From Acidobacteriota bacterium (GTDB lineage Bacteria; Acidobacteriota; Terriglobia; Terriglobales; Acidobacteriaceae), in contig JACPYL010000008.1 in assembly GCA_016196065.1 (NCBI GenBank), forward strand, positions 434,001-498,000: a DNA stretch of 64,000 bases, read 5' to 3'. The notes under the pieces are model-generated. The model was not told the origin of the DNA. It was given only the letters and a program-made list of their open reading frames with translations, and made no database searches. A program made the position numbers and the translations under genes. The first letter of the stretch is position 1, and each line of letters begins with the position of its first letter. This document shows, piece after piece, positions 33,390 to 43,865 of this stretch.

Positions 33390-35132
33390 ATGTGCTTCCC
33401 CCAACTTTGTAATTGGTTGAAATCTGCTTCGTTTATTTTTTCCTTGCTCTTCATCGGCACTCTGGTTTTTGCCGAACCTTCCCAACCCGCCGACATGATC
33501 GTCGTCAATGCGCGGGTGTACACCGTCAATGCTCAGCAGGCATGGGCCGAGGCGATCGCAGTGCGCGGAGGCAAGATTGTCGCGGTGGGCGACAACGCCA
33601 CGATCAAAGGCTATCAAGGCAAAGAGACAAAGGTGATTGACGCTGCTGGTCATCTTGTCCTGCCTGGGTTTACCGATTGCCACATTCATTTCATGGAAGG
33701 GTCGCTGGGGTTGACGCAGGTGGATCTCAATGCGGCGGGCTCCGTTGCCGAGATCCAGAAGCGCGTGAAGGAGTACGCGGAGAGCCATCCCAATGAGCCC
33801 TGGATTGAAGGCATGGGATGGACGTACCCGACCTTCAAACCGTCGGGTCTTCCAGACAAGAAGATTCTTGATGCAGTCGTGGCGGACCGGCCGGTCTTTC
33901 TGTCTGCCTTTGACGGCCACAGTTCATGGGCAAACAGCAAAGCATTGGCGATGGCAGGAATCAACCGCAACACTCCTGACCCTCCGAACGGCAAGATCGT
34001 TCGCGACGAACATGGCGACGCCACGGGCGCACTGAAGGAAGCGGCCGGCGATCTGATCAGCTCCAAGATCCCGAAACCAACCCGTCAGCAGCGTTTGGAC
34101 GCCCTCCGCAAAGGCATTCGCGAAGCAAACAAGGTTGGCCTGGTGCGGGTGCACAGCGCCGGCGGCGACTTTCAATATCTCGACCTCTATGACGAGTTGC
34201 GCAAACACGGCGAACTCAGTGTGCGTTTCTATGTTGCTTATTTTCTCGATCCTCCTGGGCTAACCGCCGACATCAATCAGACGATCGACACGGCGCGTAA
34301 GCAGTATGACGATGAATGGATTTCCGGCGGCGTGGTCAAGACCATGCTCGACGGCGTGGTCGAAGCGCACACCGCTGCCATGCTCCAACCGTATTCCGAT
34401 GACCCGTCGCAGACCGGCAAACTTTTCTGGGATGTCAGCCAATATCAATCCGCGATCGCCGATCTTGATCGTCGCGGCTACCAGATTTTCACGCACGCGA
34501 TCGGGGATAAAGGTGTGCGGACGGCACTCGATGCTTACCAGCACGCTGCCGAAGTGAACCATACGAAGGATGCGCGGCCGCGCATCGAACATATCGAAAC
34601 CATTAATGCTCAAGATATCGATCGCTTTGGCAAGCTCGGCGTCATCGCAAGCCAGCAACCGCTGCATTCTTATCCCGACGAGGACACTCTCAGCATCTGG
34701 GCGCGCAACATTGGACCGGAACGCGCCACTCGCCCGTGGGTATGGCGCAGCATCGCGCAGAAAGGCGGAGTGCTTGCCTTCGGCAGCGATTGGCCCGTAG
34801 TCACGCTGAATCCGTGGCATGGCGTACAAACGGCCGTCACGCGTCAGACCAGAGAAGGAGAACCCGCCGGAGGATTCGTTCCGCTACAGCGCTTGAGCGT
34901 GGAAGATACGATTCGCGCATACACGCTCGGCGCCGCTTTCTCCGGACGCCGCGAGAAAACGGAAGGCTCGCTTGAGCCGGGTAAACTGGCGGACTTCATC
35001 GTGCTCGATCGCGATCTGTTCAAGATCGAGCCTTCGGAAATCAGCAAGACTGAAGTGTTGCTGACGGCGGTCGGCGGCAAGGTGGTCTATGAGTCTCCAG
35101 ATTGGGCGCATGCCGCGGCCGGAAAGAAATAG
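33390..35132 (+). CDS. YtcJ-like amidohydrolase, exported
   Basis: 580 aa. Signal peptide (FIFSLLFIGTLVFAEP) then amidohydrolase-3 type TIM barrel. Metal-binding HxH is DCHIHFMEG. Further His/Asp ligands lie in DKGVRTALDAY (preceded by FTHAIG), RIEHIETI and FGSDWPV. Small beta domains flank the barrel (ADMIVVNARVYTVNAQQ at the start, LADFIVLDRDLFKI at the end). Members hydrolyse amide or imide bonds in varied substrates, often unassigned. It follows the regulator by 18 bp on the same strand, so it is probably co-transcribed and belongs to the same regulon. Confidence 0.9.
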   Translation: MCFPQLCNWLKSASFIFSLLFIGTLVFAEPSQPADMIVVNARVYTVNAQQAWAEAIAVRGGKIVAVGDNATIKGYQGKETKVIDAAGHLVLPGFTDCHIHFMEGSLGLTQVDLNAAGSVAEIQKRVKEYAESHPNEPWIEGMGWTYPTFKPSGLPDKKILDAVVADRPVFLSAFDGHSSWANSKALAMAGINRNTPDPPNGKIVRDEHGDATGALKEAAGDLISSKIPKPTRQQRLDALRKGIREANKVGLVRVHSAGGDFQYLDLYDELRKHGELSVRFYVAYFLDPPGLTADINQTIDTARKQYDDEWISGGVVKTMLDGVVEAHTAAMLQPYSDDPSQTGKLFWDVSQYQSAIADLDRRGYQIFTHAIGDKGVRTALDAYQHAAEVNHTKDARPRIEHIETINAQDIDRFGKLGVIASQQPLHSYPDEDTLSIWARNIGPERATRPWVWRSIAQKGGVLAFGSDWPVVTLNPWHGVQTAVTRQTREGEPAGGFVPLQRLSVEDTIRAYTLGAAFSGRREKTEGSLEPGKLADFIVLDRDLFKIEPSEISKTEVLLTAVGGKVVYESPDWAHAAAGKK

Positions 35133-35208
35133 CATCGGCAGCTGAAGTCGGGAACTGCTGGGCTCGTAATCGCAATCGCGCGTGGTAGATTGCTCGCTCA
35201 GAATCTAA

Positions 35209-35309
35209 ACCACGAAGGCCACCAAGGCTCACACGAAGTATCACGAAGGATGTCGGTTTAAGACTTTACTTCGTGCACCTTCGTGGTGTGCCTCCGTGGC
35301 CTTCGTGGT
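35209..35309. repeat. 101-bp inverted element of CACGAAGG words (MITE-like)
   Basis: ACCACGAAGGCCACCAAGG (35209-35227) faces the reverse complement ACCACGAAGGCCACGGAGG at 35291-35309 (17 of 19 matches). CACGAAG words also recur inside both arms. It has no coding capacity. It resembles the arms of the CACAGAG cassette at 22.3 kb in design but not in sequence. The remaining bases of the 35133-35374 gap show nothing else. Confidence 0.65.
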
Positions 35310-35374
35310 CATGTTTTTGGAGGACGTAACCTCAAACCGACTCACGACACAGACCCAGGTAATCTCCGCTCTTT

Positions 35375-36880
35375 TCAGTCGGCACTGCTCTCGCCGACAA
35401 GAGGCGCGCCCAGGTGGGCGAGATGCGCATCGCCTTCGGGCGCGTCGATTCTGTCGTATGGCTTGAAGAGCAGTGCATACAGCAGGCCGCTGACGAGTAC
35501 AAAAACTGTACCCACCAGCATCCCGTAGTTGCGGTACCACGGATCCTGCGGTGTGCGTGGCCACACCATGTTCACGATGGCCAGCACTCCATAGGTGAGG
35601 GCCGCCAGGTTCACCGGCCACGCCCACACTCCCAAACGAAAGGCACCGCTTGGCTTCCAGCCTTTTGCGCGCGCGACCAGCGCTCCCAGGACGATCATCT
35701 GAAAGGCAACGTAGATTCCAGCCGAACCAAACACGATGATGGTCTTGATCATTTCCACCAGGAACAGGCCGGCAATGCAGATGACGGCGGGTACGACTCC
35801 GGCGACCATCAACGCAAAAACTGGAACGTGAGTGTGCGGAGAAAGCGTGCTCATCCTGGCGCCACCAAAAATCATCCGGTCGCGGCCATAGCTGTAGAGC
35901 AGGCGACTGGTCGCTGCTTCCAGGCTGATCAGGCACGAGAGGAACGAAACCATGACCACGGCGATCACGGCACGCAGTCCAACCGGACCGAGGGCAGCAC
36001 GTAGCGTGGTCGTCACTGGATCCGCATCTTGCCCAGACAATGCGGCTTTCAAGTCCGGAATCGCCAGCACCAGAGCCAGGCAAACCAACATAGCCGCGAA
36101 GCCGCCGATATAGATGGTCATTCTCATCGCCTTGGGAATGGCACTGCTGGCGTTAGGGGTTTCCTCAGCCACGTCTCCGCAAGCTTCAAAGCCGTAATAG
36201 CAAAACATGGCAGCGACGCTCGACGCGAGAAACGCGGGTAAATAGTGCCCGTTGCTGCCGAGACCGAAACTTTGGAAGAGGACTCCGAAACTCTGATGAC
36301 GAGCGGCGACCAGCAGGTATCCGCCGACGACGATTGCGCCCAGCAATTCGCAAACGAATCCAAACATCGCGACCCGGGCCAGAAGTTTCGTGCCGCTGAC
36401 GTTGAGCGCGGTCGTCCCCGCGATCATGACCAGGGCGATCGCAACTTCTCCAACCTGGCTGACTTTGATGCCGACGAGCTGCGCCAAATAAGGAGCACCG
36501 CCAACAGCAACGGCCGCGATGGTCGTGCACAATGCCCACAGGTAGACCCAGCCCGCCATCCAAGCCCAACGTTTTCCGACGAGCCGGCGAGCCCATGGAT
36601 AGAGCCCGCCCGCGATTGGAAACTGTGACACGATTTCCCCAAAGACCAGCGCAACCAGAAGCTGCCCCAAGCCGACAAACAAGTAACTCCAGAACATTGC
36701 TGGGCCGCCCGTGGCAATTGCAAATCCGAAAACGGTGTACACGCCAACCACCGGGGATAGATAGGTGAAGCCAAGGGCAAAGTTCTGCCACAAGCTCATC
36801 GAGCGATCGAACTTCGAGTCGTAGCCGAGGGCTTCAAGTTGCGCGGAGTCGTTGTTTACAGCAGTTCGGTCTGTGGTCAT
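35375..36880 (-). CDS. APC-family amino acid permease
   Basis: 501 aa from ATG 36880 (AAGGA upstream); the 73 codons before it are Arg/Cys/Ser-rich and overlap the neighbouring gene, so they are rejected. About 12-13 helices. MSLWQNFALGFTYLSPVVGVYTVFG in helix 1, QFPIAGGLYPWARRLVG and CYYGFEACGDVAEETPNAS in helix 6 match the amino acid/choline transporter branch of APC (eukaryotic-type GABA/choline permeases such as UGA4). Third APC permease in the window, convergent with the amidohydrolase and close to the amine cluster. Confidence 0.88.
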   Translation of the reverse strand: MTTDRTAVNNDSAQLEALGYDSKFDRSMSLWQNFALGFTYLSPVVGVYTVFGFAIATGGPAMFWSYLFVGLGQLLVALVFGEIVSQFPIAGGLYPWARRLVGKRWAWMAGWVYLWALCTTIAAVAVGGAPYLAQLVGIKVSQVGEVAIALVMIAGTTALNVSGTKLLARVAMFGFVCELLGAIVVGGYLLVAARHQSFGVLFQSFGLGSNGHYLPAFLASSVAAMFCYYGFEACGDVAEETPNASSAIPKAMRMTIYIGGFAAMLVCLALVLAIPDLKAALSGQDADPVTTTLRAALGPVGLRAVIAVVMVSFLSCLISLEAATSRLLYSYGRDRMIFGGARMSTLSPHTHVPVFALMVAGVVPAVICIAGLFLVEMIKTIIVFGSAGIYVAFQMIVLGALVARAKGWKPSGAFRLGVWAWPVNLAALTYGVLAIVNMVWPRTPQDPWYRNYGMLVGTVFVLVSGLLYALLFKPYDRIDAPEGDAHLAHLGAPLVGESSAD

Positions 36881-36908
36881 AGGGTCCTTGGATATGGGGC
36901 GCGCCGGG

Positions 36909-37397
36909 CTACTGCGCGGGAAGCAGCCCGACCTGGCGCATGACGGTAGAGATATCGTAATAATCCAGGCTGCGGGAAATTTTCCCGCCGCGCACGTCAA
37001 CCACGGAAACGCCGCGCACCGTGAACTTCTTCCCCGTCTTGTAGACGGCCTTGTCAGTGCCAGTAAAAGTCCATTCGATGGTGCCGTGTCCGTCGTCAAT
37101 CGAAGCGCGCACCAGCTTCAGTTCGAGATCAGGGACGCCGTCATATTCCGAGGCGGCAAACTTACTGAGTTCGGCTTTCCCATGACTGATCTCGCCGAAA
37201 GCCACGTCCTCGTAGTAGACGTCGTCGGTGAAGATCGCGAGCATTTTGGCGGGATCGTGGGAATTCCAGGCGGCGATAAATTTTGCCGGGATAGCCTTTT
37301 CGGCGCCGTCCGCGGCGTTGACGCCTTGAGGGATTGAAGTGCACAGAACAAGAGCGATGAATGTGACCACACTGAACAACACGCGATTCCACGTCAT
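36909..37397 (-). CDS. Exported SnoaL-like/NTF2-fold protein
   Basis: 162 aa from ATG 37397, with GGAGG eight bases upstream (an ATG two codons earlier is too close to it). Signal peptide ends QGVNAAD. The rest is one cone-shaped NTF2/SnoaL-like domain: FIAAWNSHDPAKMLAIFTDDVYYED, GKAELSKFAAS, FTVRGVSVVDVRGGKISRSLDYYD. The family holds small polyketide cyclases, dehydratases and many unknown binding proteins; no catalytic assignment is made. 28 bp upstream of the APC permease, so probably co-transcribed. Confidence 0.82.
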   Translation of the reverse strand: MTWNRVLFSVVTFIALVLCTSIPQGVNAADGAEKAIPAKFIAAWNSHDPAKMLAIFTDDVYYEDVAFGEISHGKAELSKFAASEYDGVPDLELKLVRASIDDGHGTIEWTFTGTDKAVYKTGKKFTVRGVSVVDVRGGKISRSLDYYDISTVMRQVGLLPAQ

Positions 37398-37451
37398 GAT
37401 CATTTCCTCCCATCAATATCAGTATCAGTTCGAAATCGATCGCCGGACAGT

Positions 37452-39038
37452 CTACGGTTTGCCGGCGATTTTCTCCACCAGATCAAGACGAGCCTTCCAA
37501 GGATCGGGCCCGGCAACGGCGCCGTCACTAGTGAAGTCGAGTATCGTGTCGCTGTCCGCCGCGTACGCAGGCCACTTCGTACGCGGACGCCCGCCGGCGT
37601 TGGGGTCGCCCGACTTCGCGAACGCAACCCAGTATGCATTCACCGTCAGCGCCATCGCGCTATCGGCGGTATCGAGTTTGCTCACGTACGCCGCATTTGC
37701 CACGGTGTTGAAGACAAATGCAAGTTCGGTCGCATGATGCGCGCCGTCAACCTGAGCGCGGTCGGCGACCGGAACATAAGAAAAGCGATAGGCATAGGTA
37801 GGCTGTCCCGCCGCCGATTGCTGTCGCGCAATAAAACGCATAGGCTCGACCATGAGACGGTCGGAAGCGACAGCCGCCCCGACAACCTTCGCATCGTTCG
37901 TGTGCTGAGGATCGTACACTGCGTACGCTTTCATCTGATTCAGGCCGAAGGGAAACATGACTTCCTGAATGTTTCGCGCGAAAGAGATTCCAATGTCGCG
38001 ATTGGTGGCGCCGATCAGCAGCGGGACTTTCATCTGGCGTCCCGCCTGAAACGCAGCCTGCGGAGATTCGGGCAGCAATTGTCCATCGACCATCGGTCCG
38101 ACAAACGTCTTGATCGCGCTGAAAATCGACATCATGTTCAGGCCGTCGACCACATCGTCCGGCGACAGTCTGCGCAGCGCGTCGAGCGCGGCGGCGTCCG
38201 TGCCGTTGATGCCTTTCGACTTGGCAAATGCCAGCGCCGCGGACTCTCCCGTCGCCTTGCTGAAAAAACCCGACTTCCCTTTCATCTGCGTCATGCCGCC
38301 CGCCCCATCGCGCGCGGGAGCGGACTCGACAATCGCCTGCTGAAACAATCCCTGTGCCATCGGTGAAGCCATCATCGCCAGCACGGAGCCACCGCCGGCA
38401 GACTCGCCAAAGATCGTCACTTTTTTCGGATCGCCGCCGAAAGCTTCGATATTGTGCTGGACCCATTTGAGCGCGGCGATCTGGTCCATGTATCCATAAT
38501 TGCCCAGCGGTCCCGAAGGCGATTCGGCGGCCAACGCAGGATGCGCGAAGTATCCGAAACGCCCCACGCGGTAGTTAAAGCTCACCAGCACGACGCCCTG
38601 CCTGGCGAACTGCGTGCCGTCGTAAACCGCCGGCGAACTGCCGCCATTAACCCAACCGCCGCCGTAAATCCAGACCATCACGGGCAGCTTGGAAACGGCG
38701 GCGGGTAAGGGAGTCCAGACGTTCACGTAGAGACAATCTTCGTTGGGAGTAGTGCGTAGCGGCGCGAGGTCCTCAATAAACGGACGCTGCATGCAGTCAT
38801 GCCCGTAGTCGGTGGAGGGGCGGACAGTCGTCCAGGGCGCGGGTGGCTGTGGAGGCTTCCACCGTAGAGGTCCGACCGGCGGCGCAGCAAAAGGGATTCC
38901 CTTGAAGGAGACAACACCATCCTGCGTGATGCCGCGCACGGCGCCCGACTCAGTTTTCACTTCGTCCGAAGCGGAAACCATCACTCCAGACACAATGATC
39001 ACGACTGCCGACCAGCACAGAAACTTGCAGACTTTCAT
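37452..39038 (-). CDS. Type-B carboxylesterase, secreted
   Basis: 528 aa from ATG 39038, chosen because GAGGAA lies just upstream and a signal peptide (CKFLCWSAVVIIVSGVMVSA) follows. Alpha/beta-hydrolase of the carboxylesterase/cholinesterase family: GIPFAAPPVGPLRWKPPQPP, oxyanion YGGGWVNGG, nucleophile Ser in FGESAGGGS, NEDCLYVNVW. A His near the C-terminus (VDGAHHATELAFVF) fits the triad. Hydrolyses carboxylic esters in the periplasm or outside; substrate unknown. 54 bp upstream of the SnoaL-like gene and permease in one direction, which suggests a four-gene minus-strand unit. Confidence 0.92.
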   Translation of the reverse strand: MKVCKFLCWSAVVIIVSGVMVSASDEVKTESGAVRGITQDGVVSFKGIPFAAPPVGPLRWKPPQPPAPWTTVRPSTDYGHDCMQRPFIEDLAPLRTTPNEDCLYVNVWTPLPAAVSKLPVMVWIYGGGWVNGGSSPAVYDGTQFARQGVVLVSFNYRVGRFGYFAHPALAAESPSGPLGNYGYMDQIAALKWVQHNIEAFGGDPKKVTIFGESAGGGSVLAMMASPMAQGLFQQAIVESAPARDGAGGMTQMKGKSGFFSKATGESAALAFAKSKGINGTDAAALDALRRLSPDDVVDGLNMMSIFSAIKTFVGPMVDGQLLPESPQAAFQAGRQMKVPLLIGATNRDIGISFARNIQEVMFPFGLNQMKAYAVYDPQHTNDAKVVGAAVASDRLMVEPMRFIARQQSAAGQPTYAYRFSYVPVADRAQVDGAHHATELAFVFNTVANAAYVSKLDTADSAMALTVNAYWVAFAKSGDPNAGGRPRTKWPAYAADSDTILDFTSDGAVAGPDPWKARLDLVEKIAGKP

Positions 39039-39131
39039 TCGTTCCTCTGAGCGGTCATTCGGGTTGCTCCGAATGATTGCCGCCCAGAGTACCATTGACG
39101 CGCTCAGGCGTTCATTTGTTTCTTGGCCGCC

Positions 39132-41309
39132 CTATTTGGCCCCTTCCGGCAACAATCCCCGGTACTTCAGCATGGGCTCGATCGTCGGCTCCGCGCCGAG
39201 CCATGCGGCATACATCTTCGCAAGGTCCTCGGTGTTGCCGCGCGACAAGACCATGTTGCGAAGGCGGTCTCCGTTCGCGCGAGTGAGGCCGCCATGATCC
39301 TCGAACCACTGGTAGGCGGCGTGGTCGAGCATCTCGCTCCAGAGATACGCGTAGTAGCCGCCCGCGTAGCCGCTGCTCCAGATGTGCGAGAAGTAGCTGG
39401 AACGGTAGCGGGGAGGCACGGAACTCAACAGCAGGTTGGTCTTTTTCAGTGCAGCGATCTCGAACTCGTCCGGCTTCTGCAGCGGAGCGGCGGCCGGCAG
39501 TGTATGCCACTGCATGTCCAGTTCGGCGGCGGCCAGCACTTCTGTCAGAGCGTATCCGCCATTGAAGTTTTTCGCCTTCTTGAGTTTCGCAACCAACTCT
39601 TCCGGCATAGGAGCGCCGGTCTTGTAGTCCTTCGCGAAATGTTGAAACACGCTCGGATAAGTCGCCCAGTGCTCATTGAATTGCGACGGGAACTCGACAA
39701 AGTCACGCGCGACCGCTGCCCCCGACAGGCTCGGGTACATAGTGTTGGCAAACATGCCATGCAGCGCGTGCCCGAACTCGTGGAACATCGTGGTCACATC
39801 GCGGAAGCTGATCAGGGCGGGCTGACCGGGCGCGGGCTTGCTGAAGTTGGCGACGTTAAAGACCACCGGCTTCGTGCCCAGCAGCTTGGACTGGCTGACA
39901 TACACTTCCATCCAGGCGCCGCCATTCTTGTTGTCGCGCTTGAAGTAGTCGCAGTACCAGAGCGCCATCGACTTGCCGTCCGCATCGAACACTTCAAACG
40001 CGCGCACGTCCGGATGGTAGACCGGGATATCCTTGCGTTCCTTGAAAGTGATCCCGTAGAGCTGGGTGGCAGCGTAGAAGACGCCATTCTCCAGCACGTT
40101 GTTCAACTCAAAAAACGGCTTCACCTGCGCTTCATCGAGGTCGTAGCGCGATTTGCGCACCTGCTCGGCATAGAAGTCCCAGTCCCATGGCTCAAGCTGG
40201 AATCCGCCTTTTTGCGAATCGATGACCGCCTGGATGTCTTTTGCCTCAACTTTGGCGTGCGCGGTTGCGCCGGGCACCAGCGCGTCCATGAACTTCAGCG
40301 CGGCTTCCGGATTCTTCGCCATCTGGTCTTGTAGCTTCCAGGCAGCAAAGCTTGTAAACCCGAGGAGCTTGGCTTTCTGGGCGCGAATCTGGGCCAACCG
40401 CGCGATCGTATCGCGCGTATCGTTCGCGCCTCCACGTTCGGCGCGATTCCAGGCGTTCTCGAAGATCGTCTTCCGCGTGGTGCGCTGGCTGAGCGATCCG
40501 AGGTCGGGCTGCTGCGTGGTGTTCTGCAGGGTGATGACGTAGCCGTCTACTTTGCGATCTTTCGCGGTCTGCGCAGCGCCATCGATCCTCGCGGCACTTA
40601 AGCCTGCCAGAGCCGCCTTGTCGGAGGTGGTAAACGCCGCCTCCTTGGTCGCGGCCAGCAGCTTCGTGCTGAACGCGTTAGTGAGTGTGGACGCTTCCTC
40701 GTTCAGCTTTTTCAATTCAACTTTGTCGGACTCGGAGAGGTTCGCCCCGGCTTGCACGAACTGATCGTAGTCATACTCAACCAGGCGGAGCGATTCTGGA
40801 TCAAGTTTGAGCGCATGGCGCTGGTCGTAGACGGCCTTCACTCGTTGAAACAACTTGGCATCGAGGAAGATCGCGTCCTGGTGCGCGGCTAGTTTCGGCG
40901 CCTCGATGTCCTGCACCTTCTGCAGTTCATCGCTCAGGTTCGCCCCGGTAACGCCGTTGAATATCTGCATCACGCGGGTGAAGAGCTGGCCCGACTTCTC
41001 GAGCGCGACAATCGTGTTATCGAAGGTCGGAGGCTCGGGGTTGTCGGCGATCGCCCGCACTTCCGCGAGTTGTTGCGTCATTCCGGCGTCGATCGCAGGC
41101 TGGTAGTCCGTGTCCTTGATCTTGTCGAACGCAGGCGCTTGAAACGGCAATGAACTCGGCGCATAGAACGGGTTGTTTGGACCAAATTCACCATTGGCTG
41201 CCGACGCGGGCGCACTCGACCCCGCTGCCAAAACGCTACCTAGAGTCAATGTCCCCATCTTGAGAAGTATCCCCTTTAACTCGCGCATTTTTATGATGGC
41301 CATAGTCAC
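39132..41309 (-). CDS. M3-family zinc peptidase (dipeptidyl carboxypeptidase/oligopeptidase), exported
   Basis: 725 aa from GTG 41309, which has GAGG eight bases upstream; ATG 41303 and ATG 41288 are alternatives. A signal-like segment ([24 protein letters not shown]) precedes a mostly helical body. Zinc site [14 protein letters not shown] (HExxH), followed by [10 protein letters not shown], whose Glu is the third ligand. M3 enzymes (Dcp, oligopeptidase A) trim short peptides; with a signal sequence this one should act in the periplasm. Length and C-terminal sequence ([17 protein letters not shown]) are typical of Dcp. Confidence 0.93.
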   Translation of the reverse strand: MTMAIIKMRELKGILLKMGTLTLGSVLAAGSSAPASAANGEFGPNNPFYAPSSLPFQAPAFDKIKDTDYQPAIDAGMTQQLAEVRAIADNPEPPTFDNTIVALEKSGQLFTRVMQIFNGVTGANLSDELQKVQDIEAPKLAAHQDAIFLDAKLFQRVKAVYDQRHALKLDPESLRLVEYDYDQFVQAGANLSESDKVELKKLNEEASTLTNAFSTKLLAATKEAAFTTSDKAALAGLSAARIDGAAQTAKDRKVDGYVITLQNTTQQPDLGSLSQRTTRKTIFENAWNRAERGGANDTRDTIARLAQIRAQKAKLLGFTSFAAWKLQDQMAKNPEAALKFMDALVPGATAHAKVEAKDIQAVIDSQKGGFQLEPWDWDFYAEQVRKSRYDLDEAQVKPFFELNNVLENGVFYAATQLYGITFKERKDIPVYHPDVRAFEVFDADGKSMALWYCDYFKRDNKNGGAWMEVYVSQSKLLGTKPVVFNVANFSKPAPGQPALISFRDVTTMFHEFGHALHGMFANTMYPSLSGAAVARDFVEFPSQFNEHWATYPSVFQHFAKDYKTGAPMPEELVAKLKKAKNFNGGYALTEVLAAAELDMQWHTLPAAAPLQKPDEFEIAALKKTNLLLSSVPPRYRSSYFSHIWSSGYAGGYYAYLWSEMLDHAAYQWFEDHGGLTRANGDRLRNMVLSRGNTEDLAKMYAAWLGAEPTIEPMLKYRGLLPEGAK

Positions 41310-41431
41310 TGATTTTTCCTCAGATCATTGATTGTAAAGGAAGATTTGTCCGCCGGCTTCGCCACGGGCATCGTGATCCGCGTTCGCATAGTAAAGTAGT
41401 AGTAGCACCCAAAGTCAGGAAGGATTCCTTT

Positions 41432-43255
<1,824 letters not shown>

Positions 43256-43268
43256 AATAGAGACGTAA

Positions 43269-43502
43269 ATGAAGAAGGCGAAAGCCAAGACGCGCGAGGA
43301 TCAGAAACCCCTGCCCAGAATGTTTCTGATCCCGTGCAGTTGCGGCACGACCTTCGCGATCGCCGAGAATTTCGACCGGCAGGGGACACATATCCGCAGC
43401 TTCCTTCCTTGCCCCGGATGCGGCAAACGGCACGATCCCAAGAACCGCGTGTTACGCATGGACTACAACCGCGAGCGTTTCTGGAACGTCGACGGTTGTT
43501 GA
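43269..43502 (+). CDS. Small zinc-ribbon-like protein
   Basis: 77 aa, 13 bp after typA. Two Cys knuckles, CSCG and CPGCG, separated by about 25 residues, suggest a four-Cys zinc ribbon. The N-terminus is very basic (MKKAKAKTRED). The end (VLRMDYNRERFWNVDGC) is polar. No homologue recognised. Co-transcription with typA is likely because of the spacing, so a translation-linked role is conceivable but only inferred. Confidence 0.65.
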   Translation: MKKAKAKTREDQKPLPRMFLIPCSCGTTFAIAENFDRQGTHIRSFLPCPGCGKRHDPKNRVLRMDYNRERFWNVDGC

Positions 43503-43509
43503 GCGGTCA

Positions 43510-43537
43510 GTAGAGACGCGGCAAGCCGCGTCTCTAC
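43510..43537. repeat. Perfect 13-bp hairpin repeat (GTAGAGACGCGGC)
   Basis: GTAGAGACGCGGC and GCCGCGTCTCTAC are separated by AA only, giving an almost complete 28-nt palindrome, nested in a further GAGC/GCTC pair. It sits between the zinc-ribbon gene and tRNA-Arg. Closely similar GTAGAGACGCG palindromes are, from memory, scattered in cyanobacterial and other genomes, so this is probably a dispersed repeat. It may also act as a transcript end, although no U-tract follows. Confidence 0.6.
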
Positions 43538-43566
43538 GCTCAGATTCGTGGGGATCGGGACCGGAT

Positions 43567-43595
43567 TTGAGGGTGCTCGCGACCCGATGTACACT
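43567..43595 (+). promoter_or_regulatory. tRNA-Arg promoter
   Basis: TTGAGG (43567-43572), 17-nt spacer, TACACT (43590-43595). The -10 box ends eight bases before the mature tRNA, so the 5' leader would be only one or two bases. Confidence 0.65.
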
Positions 43596-43603
43596 GTCCA
43601 CAT

Positions 43604-43680
43604 GCGCCCGTAGCTCAGCTGGATAGAGCGCTTCCCTCCGAAGGAAGAGGCCGGGAGTTCGAATCTCTCCGGGCGCACCA
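43604..43680 (+). tRNA. tRNA-Arg (anticodon CCG)
   Basis: 77 nt with genomically encoded CCA. Acceptor stem GCGCCCG/CGGGCGC; D arm GCTC-AGCTGGATA-GAGC; anticodon stem CTTCC/GGAAG with loop CTCCGAA, so the anticodon is CCG and reads CGG; 5-nt variable loop; T arm GGGAG-TTCGAAT-CTCTC; discriminator A. All stems pair fully. No integrase gene or repeated copy of its 3' end was seen nearby. Confidence 0.97.
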
Positions 43681-43687
43681 TAAAACC

Positions 43688-43715
43688 CAGCTGTCAGCTC
43701 TCGGCTTTCAGCTCA
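43688..43715. repeat. Heptad array F (CAGCTCT type), single arm
   Basis: CAGCTGT, CAGCTCT, CGGCTTT, CAGCTCA in contiguous 7-nt register, eight bases after the tRNA. No inverted partner found before the next gene. Confidence 0.6.
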
Positions 43716-43865
43716 AATCGCAAGGGTCCTAGTCGACCTGTTGTGGAAGTAACCAGCGTAACCTCTCCGCTTCTCTAAAGTTTCCCATCCAAAGGACCGA
43801 TAGAGTGCCAGACGGCAAGCCATCTCATCTGCATTGCCCGTCCGAGCAAGTACAACGGAGAGCAT

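Noticed and set aside
43604-43865. tRNA-Arg as an integration site of a genomic island
   Set aside because: No integrase, no repeated 3' tRNA segment and no change in gene content style next to it.
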